A stretch of DNA of 64,000 nucleotides, from the NCBI GenBank assembly GCA_040218575.1, contig JAVJRE010000007.1:372001-436000 (forward strand), in the 5' to 3' direction. The position numbers and the translations under genes were made by a program. The notes beneath the pieces are model-generated. The model saw only the letters and a list, made by a program, of their open reading frames with translations, was not told the origin of the DNA and made no database searches. Within the stretch, counting starts at the first letter, position 1; each line of letters begins with the position of its first letter. Shown one piece after another: positions 25,715 to 34,612 of the stretch. This stretch comes from Alphaproteobacteria bacterium (GTDB taxonomy: Bacteria > Pseudomonadota > Alphaproteobacteria > JAVJRE01).

Positions 25715-25745
25715 GGGGGGCGGCAGGGGGGGGCGACAGAGGGGG
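25715..25745 (+). repeat. G-rich tract with runs of 6, 8 and 5 guanines
   Basis: Within the 310-base divergent gap (25441-25750) three guanine runs occur within 31 bases: G6 at 25715-25720, G8 at 25726-25733 and G5 at 25741-25745, the last being close to the ribosome-binding region of the following gene. Homopolymeric G tracts can slip, and closely spaced runs can form a quadruplex. The rest of the gap holds an AT-rich patch at about 25490-25530 and no gene that I can support. Confidence 0.6.
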
Positions 25746-25750
25746 CGACG

Positions 25751-26713
25751 GTGGCGATTTTGCGAGGTCAACAGGGACATCGTGTTCTTCTCGCCGCCAA
25801 GCTGGCTATCCCCGCCATCGTCGTCCTGTGGATATTCAGACAGTTCGACCTCGCGGAGTCACTGGAGAACCTTAGCCAGCTAAGCGCGCTGATTGTCGCC
25901 GAGGTTTTCCTTCTTCTGATTTTCCAGCAAGTGCTGGCCGCATGGCGTCTTGCCGTAAGCGTCACAATGAGCGGAGCGTCCATTGGTCACCGCGCCGCCG
26001 TTGCAACCACCTTTGTCGGCAATTTCTTCTCTCAGGCCATGCTCTCGTTTGTCGGTGGCGACGCGATGCGCACGCTTGAACTGACCCGTCAAGGGATTCC
26101 GGTCATCAAGGCGGCGGTCGCCATTGTGCTGGACCGGGTCAGCGGCATGTTTGCGCTGATGGCGATGGTGACGCTGGGTCTCGTCAGCATACTGGACCTG
26201 ATCACCAGCCAGACAACACGTCTCGGCTTGTTCGCGCTGCTTGCCGCGGGGCTGGCGTTCGCTGCTGCTTTCGTGCTTCTCGGATTTATGCCGGCAACGT
26301 GGCGCCGCCTGAAGAGGCTGGGCCCCTTGATGGAGCTTGTCAGCGCGGGGCGCTATGCATTTTCCGCCCCTTGGGGTTGGACGAAGGCCCTGTTCGGCAG
26401 CTTTCTCATCAATCTTCTGAACGTCCTGATTATTTTTGTTCTGGCCCGGGGATTCGGACTGGACGTGTCACTCTTGCAGTGCCTGATCGTTGTCCCTCCC
26501 GTTCTGCTGATGGCGATGATGCCCATTTCGATCGGCGGATGGGGCGTGCGTGAAGGTGCTATGGTTGTGGGATTCAGCCTTTATGGCCAGCCGGGAGAAA
26601 CCGTGCTGCTGATTTCCATTATCTTTGGCCTCGCCAGCCTCGTCGTTGCCTTGCCCGGAGGCCTGATATGGCTGTTGTACAAGCGCAATACCGGCAAGAC
26701 TGACTTCAACTAA
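25751..26713 (+). CDS. Lysylphosphatidylglycerol-synthase-TM/UPF0104-type membrane protein, possible flippase
   Basis: About 320 residues with eight or so hydrophobic segments and the family landmarks: GNFFSQAML, GGDAMRTLEL, VLDRVSGMFAL and, near the C-terminus, MPISIGGWGVREGAM. Members of this family are membrane proteins encoded beside polyprenyl-phosphate glycosyltransferases and are often proposed to move lipid-linked sugars. GTG 25751 follows GAGGGGGCGACG, a usable ribosome-binding site. An in-frame ATG at 25598 would add about 51 low-complexity residues and place the G tracts in the coding region. It is followed 18 bases later by a MurJ-type flippase. Confidence 0.82.
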   Translation: MAILRGQQGHRVLLAAKLAIPAIVVLWIFRQFDLAESLENLSQLSALIVAEVFLLLIFQQVLAAWRLAVSVTMSGASIGHRAAVATTFVGNFFSQAMLSFVGGDAMRTLELTRQGIPVIKAAVAIVLDRVSGMFALMAMVTLGLVSILDLITSQTTRLGLFALLAAGLAFAAAFVLLGFMPATWRRLKRLGPLMELVSAGRYAFSAPWGWTKALFGSFLINLLNVLIIFVLARGFGLDVSLLQCLIVVPPVLLMAMMPISIGGWGVREGAMVVGFSLYGQPGETVLLISIIFGLASLVVALPGGLIWLLYKRNTGKTDFN

Positions 26714-26731
26714 CGTGCAGACAATCGATCG

Positions 26732-28060
26732 ATGATGTTTCGTCGGCTCGTTCAGACAACCGGCCTCATCAGCATCCTGACCATGGTCGTCACCGCGGTG
26801 GGCGCGCTTCGCGAACTCGCGGTGGCCAATGCATTTGGCGTCAGCCGGCTCATCGACGCATTTGTCATCGCGCAGATTCTGCCCTCCCTTCTCGTCCAGC
26901 TCATCGCCGGCTCCCTTGCCGCGGCGCTGGTGCCTGCCCTGGTCAGGGCGGACGGCCCAGCCACATCCGCGGAAACAAAACGATGGGTCGGCAGCGTTCT
27001 CGCGCTGGCGTTCTGTGTCCTGGTCGCGCTGACGGTGGCCTGTTTCTTCGCCGCGCGCCCTCTTATGGGGTTCCTTGGGCCCGGTTTCGACGACGCCACC
27101 ATGGACCTGACCACCCACCTCTTCAGGTGGCTTCTGCCGCTCATCCTGTTGCAGGGCATGGTCACGGTGTGGAGCGGTGTCGCCCACTCCGTCCAGCGTT
27201 TTGCTTTGGTGGCGGTAGCGCCGACGCTTCGGCCGTTGTTGACGCTCTTGCTATTGCTGCTGTTTGGCGACCGGTTCGGAGTCACGATTCTCGTCATCGG
27301 CCTGGTGGCAGGATCATTGCTGGAGATCCTGCTCGTCGGCGGTTTTCTTTTCCGTCAGGGGTTGCCTGTTTTGCCCCGCTGGCACGGTTTTCATCCCGCG
27401 ATACGCCGCATTCTGACTCAGTTCTGGCCGATGCTGGCAAGCGGCAGCGTGTTCACGGGAATGCTGGTCGTCGACCAGGTGATCGCTTCACTGTTGGGCC
27501 CTGGCGCCGTTTCGGCGCTCAGCTACGGCAACAAGGTCATTGTCGTGATCCTGGGCCTCACCGCATTGCCACTCGGCACGGCGGCCTTGCCCCTGATCGC
27601 CGGACATGCCAGCCGCAGCGAAAGCCAGACCTTGACGCGGGACCTCAAACGCTGGATTCGCGCCGCGTTCATCGCTGGTCTGCCAATCGCCGCAATTGTC
27701 TATTTCCTGGCCGACTCCATGATTCGGCTACTCTTCGAGCGTGGCGCGTTCACTCCAGCCGATACCGATCTGGTCGGCAGGATTCTCGCCATATACGCGC
27801 TTCAGATTCCCTTTGCATTGGTAAGCACGCTGATCATCCGGACACTGACCGCTCTTCAGGCGGCGCGTCAGGTATTTGTGATTGCACTGCTCGGATTCAT
27901 GCTCAATCTGGCCGGCGACCTCATTCTCATGAGGTTCTTCGGTCTTGCTGGCATTGCGCTCGCCACCAGCCTGACAATGGCCATAAGTGCGGGCGTCTCC
28001 GCCTGGCTGGTCTATCGAGTGATTGGCCGCGACGCTCCGCGACACCCGGCTCTCTCATAG
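26732..28060 (+). CDS. MurJ/MviN-type lipid-linked-glycan flippase
   Basis: A 442-residue protein with twelve or more hydrophobic segments. ALRELAVANAFGVSRLIDAFVIAQILP is the recognisable MviN/MurJ start, in which conserved arginine and aspartate line the cavity. LFERGAFTPADT, in the second half, is another typical MurJ signature. MurJ flips lipid II; homologues in glycan loci flip other lipid-linked saccharides. Its position in this locus makes the second role likely, but the chromosome's main murJ cannot be excluded. It is close behind the UPF0104-type gene, so two candidate flippases are co-transcribed. Confidence 0.87.
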   Translation: MMFRRLVQTTGLISILTMVVTAVGALRELAVANAFGVSRLIDAFVIAQILPSLLVQLIAGSLAAALVPALVRADGPATSAETKRWVGSVLALAFCVLVALTVACFFAARPLMGFLGPGFDDATMDLTTHLFRWLLPLILLQGMVTVWSGVAHSVQRFALVAVAPTLRPLLTLLLLLLFGDRFGVTILVIGLVAGSLLEILLVGGFLFRQGLPVLPRWHGFHPAIRRILTQFWPMLASGSVFTGMLVVDQVIASLLGPGAVSALSYGNKVIVVILGLTALPLGTAALPLIAGHASRSESQTLTRDLKRWIRAAFIAGLPIAAIVYFLADSMIRLLFERGAFTPADTDLVGRILAIYALQIPFALVSTLIIRTLTALQAARQVFVIALLGFMLNLAGDLILMRFFGLAGIALATSLTMAISAGVSAWLVYRVIGRDAPRHPALS

Positions 28061-28147
28061 TTTCGGGCGACTTGGAGCAGGCGCCGCCGGCCCCTGCCAC
28101 GTTCTTTGAGCGCGAGGGTGGGGCGCCACAGACAGGCGACGGCCCGG

Positions 28148-29848
28148 TCACGACCTGGCCGGACTCCCGCGAAAGAGCATCGGTGATTCCCATCGGCCGC
28201 ATAATGCGACCCATGTTTCCGTCGCGGGCTCGATTGCGCGCGGCATCAGGAACCAGCCGCCGCGTGCCGCTACATGGTCATAGCTCGGCAGGATAACCAT
28301 GCCCTCTGTCAGCGGCTGCAGCGGCATGTCCGGCCGTGCCGCCAACAGACGGTCGGGTTCGACGCGCCATTCCAGAACCGTCCGGCCGTCGTGCCGATCG
28401 GCGGCCCGGGACACGGGCCGGCCTATGACGGCCGCCATGCCTGCCCGCCAGAACACCGTCGCCGCCACCTCGCCCGGCGGACAGGCGCTGGCGGCTGGCT
28501 GCACCGGCGCGGCGCGGCCGGCGACGATTGCCGTCCCCGGCCCGACCGCCGCCAGGATCACCGCAACCACGGCCATCGCCAGTCCCGCGCCTGTCGGCAG
28601 GCCAGCCGGGCGCCAGCGGGGCAGTCGGTCCAAGCAGGCCGCGCCAAGCGCCATCACAACGGCTAGGAACGGTATCGTCGCGGCAAAAACCCGCAGCCCG
28701 CCATCGGCCAGGAAAGGCACCGACAGCCAGGTGCCGACCAGCCCGGCCAGCAACAGCCCGTGTTCGGCCCGTCGCGGATGGCGCCAGATACGCCACAGAC
28801 CCAGCAGCGTCAGTGCGGTGGTGAGGATGCGCGGCCCGTTCTGAAAGAAGAACTGGTTGTAGACGCGGAGAATACCCCACACCAGATCGCCGGGGGCGGC
28901 GGCGAACCGCTCCCACGCCAGTTGGAAGATCAACGGGAAGGCCTGGCTGTCATTCATGGCCTGCAAGGCCGGGTGAACCTCATAGACGCGGGTCCAGCCT
29001 TCGCCGCCGGCGACCAGGCCATACAGCGTGGGGGCGAAATTGCCGAACGGCAGGCCGTCGCCAGTGCCAAACCAGGCCAGCAGCCAGGCATTGGGCAGGA
29101 AGCCGGCAAGTCCGGCGGCCGCACTCCATAGTCCCGCCACTGTGAAGGCGGCAATCGCCCGCCGCCTGAGTCCGCCGCCGCCCGCCCGCCAGGCATTGAC
29201 GGACAGCCACACGATGATGGCCGGCAGGACGAAATAGGCGCCCGCCCGCGCGTTCAGCGCCATGGCCAGTGCGAACAGGCCGAGGGCGATCAGCCAGCGG
29301 CGGCGTTCCACCACCCCCGACCACAGCATGACGAGCGCGGCGCAGCCCAAGGCCAGGCCGATATTCTCCGACAGCACTGTGCCAATGGCTTCACGGTAGA
29401 AGAACAGCAGAATGAGACAGGCAGCGACCGCCGACGGCAGGCCGACCCGCCGCCACAGCAGCAGGCCAACAGCCCCTATGGCCACGCCGTTGAGCCCGGC
29501 CAGCCAGGCCTGCGCCCAGCCGACTGAGCCGTGGCTTGTGGCGTGCAGCACGGCAATCACCGCCGCCGTCGTCGGCCGGCGGGTGTTCCATTCGTCCAGC
29601 CGGCCTTCCGCCAGCAAGGAGAGGCCGCCCCAGTCATAGGCCGCCGCATCAGACCACTGCCACAGGCCAAGGATGATGTTGGGTGTGTCAGGCGCCAGCA
29701 ACCGGATGGACGCGAGCCATGCCAGCACCAGGCCGGTAACCAGCGCGACGAACAGGACGGCCGACGCATCCCATCGGACACGCCGCCCTCCGCCCGTCTC
29801 CGCCCTACCGGTCTCCGCGCCACTGGCGCCGTCGCCGGTAGCGGTCAT
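28148..29848 (-). CDS. Multi-pass membrane protein, possible GT-C glycosyltransferase
   Basis: A 566-residue protein with about eleven hydrophobic segments and a C-terminal soluble domain of about 110 residues. After the first membrane helix, QWSDAAAYDWGGLSLLAEGRLDEWNTRRP resembles the outer-loop region of PMT/ArnT-like enzymes, where an acidic residue binds a lipid-linked donor; CPPGEV and VALCGRW lie in the C-terminal domain. The call is structural inference. ATG 29848 starts just ahead of the first helix; the frame upstream to 29917 is not family-like. It is divergent from the methyltransferase-glycosyltransferase fusion. Confidence 0.75.
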   Translation of the reverse strand: MTATGDGASGAETGRAETGGGRRVRWDASAVLFVALVTGLVLAWLASIRLLAPDTPNIILGLWQWSDAAAYDWGGLSLLAEGRLDEWNTRRPTTAAVIAVLHATSHGSVGWAQAWLAGLNGVAIGAVGLLLWRRVGLPSAVAACLILLFFYREAIGTVLSENIGLALGCAALVMLWSGVVERRRWLIALGLFALAMALNARAGAYFVLPAIIVWLSVNAWRAGGGGLRRRAIAAFTVAGLWSAAAGLAGFLPNAWLLAWFGTGDGLPFGNFAPTLYGLVAGGEGWTRVYEVHPALQAMNDSQAFPLIFQLAWERFAAAPGDLVWGILRVYNQFFFQNGPRILTTALTLLGLWRIWRHPRRAEHGLLLAGLVGTWLSVPFLADGGLRVFAATIPFLAVVMALGAACLDRLPRWRPAGLPTGAGLAMAVVAVILAAVGPGTAIVAGRAAPVQPAASACPPGEVAATVFWRAGMAAVIGRPVSRAADRHDGRTVLEWRVEPDRLLAARPDMPLQPLTEGMVILPSYDHVAARGGWFLMPRAIEPATETWVALCGRWESPMLFRGSPARS

Positions 29849-30034
29849 GGTGGTGTCATGCTCATCCGGCGCTTGATACCCGCGCGTCGCCGACCTGGCA
29901 ACGCAGAAGGGTGGCATAAGGGGAAATGCTAGGGCCGGCGTAAGAAGCGACGCTGTGGGAATTGAGACAATGGACCGGGCCAGCGCAAGGCGCTATGACC
30001 TGCCTGTCATGACTCGCCCACCCGCCACCGTCCC

Positions 30035-31468
30035 GTGCCGGACATAAGCCGCCGCAAGCAACGCATCCGCGACCTCGCCGACCGCCAGGCGCGGGAACGC
30101 CGCCGCTGGCAGGAGCGCAACAGCGCCTTCCACCAGGCCGACCGTGCCTATATGCGCTTTCTGGTGCCGCCGGGTTTGCGGGTGCTGGATCTGGGCTGCG
30201 GCATCGGCGACCTGCTTGGCAGCCTGCGGCCATCCCGTGGCGTCGGCGTCGACTTCAGTCCGGCCATGGTGGAGATGGCCCGGCAGAACTGGCCGGGGCT
30301 GGAGTTCCTGGCCGGCGACATGGAAGATCCGGCGACCCTGGCCGCCCTCAACGGGCCCTTCGACGTCATCATTCTGGCGGACAGCATTGGCGCGCTGGAC
30401 GATATTCAGGGGACCCTGGCCGCGCTGCACCCGCTGTGCACGCCTCAGACACGCCTGATCGTCGCCTATTACGCCAGCCACTGGGAGCCGGTTCTGCGGC
30501 TGGCTGAGATGGTTGGCCGCAAAATGCCGCAAGAGCCGCAGAACTGGCTGTCCACCGAGGACATTACCAACCTCATGGATCTGGCGGACTTTGAACCGGT
30601 CAAACGGGAGTGGCGCCAGCTTGTGCCGCTGCACCTGTTGGGTCTCGGCCGCCTGATCAACCGCTATGTGGCGACCCTGCCGCTGATCCGCCATCTGTGC
30701 CTGCGCAACTATGTGGTGGGCCGACCACGCCGCGAAACCGCGCCGGCGCCTCGTTCCGCTACGGTGGTGGTGCCGCTGCGCAACGAGCGCGGCAATGTTG
30801 CGCCGGCCATAGAGCGCCTGCCCGCCTTCTGCCCTGACATTGAGGTGATCTTTGTAGAGGGCCACAGCCAGGACGGCACCTTCGAGGAAGCCGAGCGGGT
30901 GGTGGCGGCCCACCCCGAGCGTGACATCAAGCTCATGCGCCAGGACGGCAAGGGCAAGGCCGATGCGGTGTTCAAGGCCTTCGATGCGGCACGTGGCGAG
31001 GTGCTGATGATCCTCGACGGCGACCTGACCATGCCGCCGGAACAACTGCCCAAGTTCTGGCAGGCCATGGCCGAGGGCAAGGGCGAGTTCATCAATGGCA
31101 GCCGTCTGGTCTATCCGCTGGAACGGGAGTCCATGCGCTTTCTCAACCGGCTGGCCAACCAGGCCTTCTCGCTTCTGTTCACCTGGCTGCTCAACCAGCG
31201 ATTCACCGATACCCTGTGTGGCACAAAGGTCTTGCGGCGCAGCGACTATGAGCGGCTGAAGGCCGGCCGGGCCTATTTCGGCGATTTCGATCCGTTCGGC
31301 GACTTCGATCTCATATTCGGCGCCTCAAAACTCAATCTGAAGATCGTCGAAGTGCCGGTGCGCTATGCTCCGCGCACCTATGGCGAGACCCAGATTTCGC
31401 GCTTTGCCCATGGCTGGCTGCTGCTGCGCATGGTGATCTTTGCCTACCGCCGTCTGAAGGCGTTGTAA
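30035..31468 (+). CDS. Fusion of SAM methyltransferase and GT2 glycosyltransferase
   Basis: A 477-residue protein starting at GTG. Residues 1-230 form a class I methyltransferase with RVLDLGCGIGDLLG near 48-61 and GVDFSPAMV. Residues 240-477 form a GT2 domain with ATVVVPLRNERGN, FVEGHSQDGT, ILDGDLTMPPEQ near 325-336 as the metal-binding motif, and DTLCGTKVLRRSDY. One chain could add a sugar and methylate it or the acceptor. GT2 domains of this type often act on polyprenyl phosphate. It is followed four bases later by another methyltransferase gene. Confidence 0.9.
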   Translation: MPDISRRKQRIRDLADRQARERRRWQERNSAFHQADRAYMRFLVPPGLRVLDLGCGIGDLLGSLRPSRGVGVDFSPAMVEMARQNWPGLEFLAGDMEDPATLAALNGPFDVIILADSIGALDDIQGTLAALHPLCTPQTRLIVAYYASHWEPVLRLAEMVGRKMPQEPQNWLSTEDITNLMDLADFEPVKREWRQLVPLHLLGLGRLINRYVATLPLIRHLCLRNYVVGRPRRETAPAPRSATVVVPLRNERGNVAPAIERLPAFCPDIEVIFVEGHSQDGTFEEAERVVAAHPERDIKLMRQDGKGKADAVFKAFDAARGEVLMILDGDLTMPPEQLPKFWQAMAEGKGEFINGSRLVYPLERESMRFLNRLANQAFSLLFTWLLNQRFTDTLCGTKVLRRSDYERLKAGRAYFGDFDPFGDFDLIFGASKLNLKIVEVPVRYAPRTYGETQISRFAHGWLLLRMVIFAYRRLKAL

Positions 31469-31472
31469 TCCT

Positions 31473-32252
31473 GTGACGGCGGGCGCCTCACCCGACCATA
31501 CCAGCGAGGCCACGACGCTGCTGGGCCGCCATCGCCGCATCTGGCGCGACAAGGCCGTCCTGCGGGCGGTCTATCAGGATGCCTATGAGCGCATCAGCGC
31601 CCGCTGTCCGGCCGGGCCGGTCCTGGAGGTCGGCGGCGGCACCGGCAATCTGCGTCATGCCCTGCAAAGCACCGTGCCGGGACCGGTCATCAGCATGGAC
31701 GTGCAGACCGCGCCGTGGCTCGACGCCGCCGCCGACGCCCACCGCCTGCCCTTTGCCGACGCCAGCTTTGCCGCCATCGTCCTGTTCGACGTGCTGCATC
31801 ATCTGGAGCGACCACGGCTGTTCCTGCGGGAGGCTGCGCGCGTGCTGTGGCCGGGCGGCCGTCTGATCATGGTGGAGCCGGCGATTACCCCACTCAGCTA
31901 TCCCTTCTATGCCTGGCTTCACCCGGAGCCGGTGGTCATGGCGGACGATCCGCTGGCCGATGGCGACCTGTCGCCGGGCCGCGATCCGTGGCACGCCAAT
32001 CAGGCCTATCCGACCCTGCTGGCAGGCCGTCACCGGCGGCGTCTGGCCGAGGCGGTACCTGATCTTCGCCTTGACGAGGTGCGGCGCTTCGCCCTTCTCG
32101 CCTACCCCTTGTCCGGCGGCTTTCAGGCCTGGTCTCTGCTGCCGGCCGGCCTGACCCGGCCGCTGCTCCGTCTGGAGCGGGCGCTGGAAGGCGCGCTCGG
32201 GCGCCTCATGGCGTTCCGTATGCTCATGGTCATGGAGCGCGCGAGGCCATGA
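31473..32252 (+). CDS. Class I SAM-dependent methyltransferase
   Basis: A 259-residue protein, probably starting at GTG 31473. VLEVGGGTGNLRH near residues 50-62 is SAM motif I, SMDVQTAPWLD is motif II, and LPFADASFAAIVLFDVLHHL the post-I region. The C-terminal half is not conserved enough to name a substrate. It overlaps the downstream GT4 gene by four bases (ATGA) and follows the fusion gene closely. This is one of three methyltransferase domains within 6 kb, which suggests a heavily methylated surface glycan. Confidence 0.88.
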   Translation: MTAGASPDHTSEATTLLGRHRRIWRDKAVLRAVYQDAYERISARCPAGPVLEVGGGTGNLRHALQSTVPGPVISMDVQTAPWLDAAADAHRLPFADASFAAIVLFDVLHHLERPRLFLREAARVLWPGGRLIMVEPAITPLSYPFYAWLHPEPVVMADDPLADGDLSPGRDPWHANQAYPTLLAGRHRRRLAEAVPDLRLDEVRRFALLAYPLSGGFQAWSLLPAGLTRPLLRLERALEGALGRLMAFRMLMVMERARP

Positions 32253-33406
32253 CCACCGTCGGCACCGACACACCGTTGCGACTGCTCCATCTCATCACCG
32301 GCCTCGACCAGGGCGGGGCCGAGACCATGGTGGTCAAGCTGGCGCACGGCCTGCCGCGCGACCAGTTTTCACAAACGGTGGTATCGCTGGCGCCGGCCGG
32401 CGTCATGGCGCCGGCGATCCGCGCCGCCGGAGCGCGGGTCGAGTCCCTCGGCCTCACCTCCCTCGCCGCCTGGCCCCTCGGTCTGCTGCGTTTTCGCCGT
32501 CTGCTTAGGCAAGTGCGACCGCACGTCATCCAAACCTGGCTCTATCACGCGGACCTGTTCGGGCTGCTGGCCGACGCCCTGCCGGGGCGTTCGCCACCCT
32601 TCCTGTGGAACATCCGCTGCGCCGATACGGGACTTGCCGGCCGCTCGCCCATGGCCTGGCGCATGTTGAAGACTCTGGCCCGTAACGCCCACCGGCCCGC
32701 GGCCGTGGTGGTCAACTCCGCGGCCGGTCAGGCCTATCACGAAGGCATCGGCTATCGGCCGCGGCGCTGGGCGCTGATCGCCAACGGCTTCGATACTGCC
32801 TCTCTCGCGCCCGATGCCAGTATGCGTTCAGAGGTGCGGCGTGAGCTGGGCCTGGCCGACCAAACGGTTGCCATCGGTCTGTTCGCCCGCCTGCATCCGA
32901 TCAAGGATCATGCCACCTTCCTGCGCGCCGCCGCCCTGGCCGAGACGCACAGGCCGGACCTGGCCTTCGTCCTGGTGGGCCGTGGCCTTGAACGGGACGA
33001 CCCCGCTCTGGCCCGGCTGCTGGCAGCGACCGCAAAGCCCCGCAACCTTCATCTGCTCGGGCCCCGCCATGACGCGACCCGCCTGATGCAGGGGCTCGAT
33101 ATGGCCTGTCTCACGTCACACAGCGAAGGCTTTCCCAATGTCATTGGCGAGGCCATGGCCACCGGCCTGCCGGCGGTAGTGAGTGACGCCGGTGACATGG
33201 CGGTGATGGTCGGCGACACCGGCCGGGTGGTGGCGGCTGGCGACGTCGAGGGCTTCGCCCGCGCCTTTTGCGAGCTGGCGGCCATAACGCCGGATGCCCG
33301 CAAAGCGCTCGGCCGGGCTGCCCGCCAGCGCATCGCTGACAACTATGACCTGAACGAGGTTCTACGCCGCTACGGCGAACTCTATGGCCAGGTGGCCGCC
33401 TCGTGA
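32249..33406 (+). CDS. GT4-family (GT-B fold) glycosyltransferase
   Basis: A 385-residue GT-B protein. The N-terminal acceptor half begins LLHLITGLDQGGAETMVVKLA, a classic opening of this family. The C-terminal donor half has IGLFARLHPIKDH, FVLVGRG and SHSEGFPNVIGEAMATGLP, which contains the EX7E pair. It adds a sugar from an NDP donor with retention of configuration at the cytoplasmic face. It overlaps both neighbours by four bases, so translation is coupled with the methyltransferase before it and the ligase/polymerase after it. Confidence 0.92.
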   Translation: MTTVGTDTPLRLLHLITGLDQGGAETMVVKLAHGLPRDQFSQTVVSLAPAGVMAPAIRAAGARVESLGLTSLAAWPLGLLRFRRLLRQVRPHVIQTWLYHADLFGLLADALPGRSPPFLWNIRCADTGLAGRSPMAWRMLKTLARNAHRPAAVVVNSAAGQAYHEGIGYRPRRWALIANGFDTASLAPDASMRSEVRRELGLADQTVAIGLFARLHPIKDHATFLRAAALAETHRPDLAFVLVGRGLERDDPALARLLAATAKPRNLHLLGPRHDATRLMQGLDMACLTSHSEGFPNVIGEAMATGLPAVVSDAGDMAVMVGDTGRVVAAGDVEGFARAFCELAAITPDARKALGRAARQRIADNYDLNEVLRRYGELYGQVAAS

Positions 33407-34608
33407 GCGGGCCAGCCACCACCGCTCCCGCATGGACCTGGACGTTTCGCGGGCTCGTCTTCCTCTATGGGCCGATCATCGCCCTGGCGCCCAAGGGCGC
33501 TGTAATCCTGCTTCTGCTCAGCGCCCTGATCGTGGCCGGCAGGTGGCTGACCACCACACCGCGCCAATCCGGCGGACAGGCCCTGCGCGCGACCCTGCGC
33601 CGCCTTGTCCCGTGGCTGGTGCTATTCATTGCCGCCTGGATGCTCATACGCCTCGCTTTGCCCTCGCCGGAACCGCAGAACCCGCTGCTGTGGTTCAAGG
33701 TGCTGGTCCTGTCGCTGGCCGGGCTGACGGTGCTCAGCGGCTACGCCAGTGCGGCCGGCGCCGACCGCCATGCCCTTGCCACAGCCTGGCTCTATGGCCT
33801 TGCCGCCGGCCTGTTGCTCATGGCCCTGGCAGAAGTACATGCACAGATCACCGATACCGCGCTGTGGGGGCCGAAGGTCCGCACCCTGATCGCCATGGAG
33901 CCGGGCCGGGCCGTGCTGGTCTTCGCCCTGTGGCCGGCCCTGGCTCTCATACGGCAGCGCCTCGGCGTGGCCACAGCGACGTTGTTGGCGGCGGTGGCGC
34001 TGGGCTGTCTGCTGCTGGTCCATGACGGGGTCGGCGCCACCGCCTGGCTGGTCGGTATTGCGGTTCTGGCCGTGGCCGGCATGGGCGGGGTGGCCGGCCG
34101 CGCGCTGGCTATCGGCGCCATCGCAGGTGTCGCTCTTGCCATACCAGCCGGCGCCCTGTTGCTGAACCTGACGCCAGGCGCCGCGGCCACGGACCTCCTG
34201 CCTTTCTCGGCCCTGCATCGCCTGTCGATCTGGGACTTTGCCGCCACCCGGATCGCTGCATCGCCATGGATCGGCATTGGCGGCGATGGTGTGCGATATC
34301 TGGCGGAGACATTCCGGCCCGCTTATGCACCGGTCGCCGGCGACGCGATCGCGCTGCTGCCGCTCCATCCCCACAACGGCTTTCTACAGGCCTGGCTGGA
34401 GTTCGGTCTGCCGGGACTGGTTCTTGCTTTGGCTCTGGTCGTCACCGTCGCCCGCGCCGCGGCAGAGCGCGGCCCGGCGGCGCTCGCCGGCACCGCCGGC
34501 GCGGTCATGGTCGCCAGTGTCGCCTTCGGCCTGTGGCAATCCTGGTGGCTGTCCAGCCTGTGGCTGACGGTGGCCATCGCCGCCGCCCTGCTGCCCCATC
34601 GCCACTAG
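33403..34608 (+). CDS. O-antigen ligase/polymerase family membrane protein (Wzy/WaaL type)
   Basis: A 401-residue protein with about eleven hydrophobic segments. The last large loop contains LHPHNGFLQAWLEFG near residues 325-339, the conserved histidine-containing signature of the Wzy_C/WaaL family. The enzyme works at the periplasmic face, either joining repeat units or transferring the finished O-chain from undecaprenyl pyrophosphate to lipid A-core. Sequence alone does not separate ligase from polymerase. GTG 33403 overlaps the preceding stop codon. Confidence 0.87.
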   Translation: MSGPATTAPAWTWTFRGLVFLYGPIIALAPKGAVILLLLSALIVAGRWLTTTPRQSGGQALRATLRRLVPWLVLFIAAWMLIRLALPSPEPQNPLLWFKVLVLSLAGLTVLSGYASAAGADRHALATAWLYGLAAGLLLMALAEVHAQITDTALWGPKVRTLIAMEPGRAVLVFALWPALALIRQRLGVATATLLAAVALGCLLLVHDGVGATAWLVGIAVLAVAGMGGVAGRALAIGAIAGVALAIPAGALLLNLTPGAAATDLLPFSALHRLSIWDFAATRIAASPWIGIGGDGVRYLAETFRPAYAPVAGDAIALLPLHPHNGFLQAWLEFGLPGLVLALALVVTVARAAAERGPAALAGTAGAVMVASVAFGLWQSWWLSSLWLTVAIAAALLPHRH

Positions 34609-34612
34609 TCGT

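Noticed and set aside
26983-28296. 437-residue open frame on the plus strand over the MurJ-type gene
   Set aside because: Same strand but different frame from a clear MurJ-family protein; very Arg/Ala/Pro-rich and without membrane segments.
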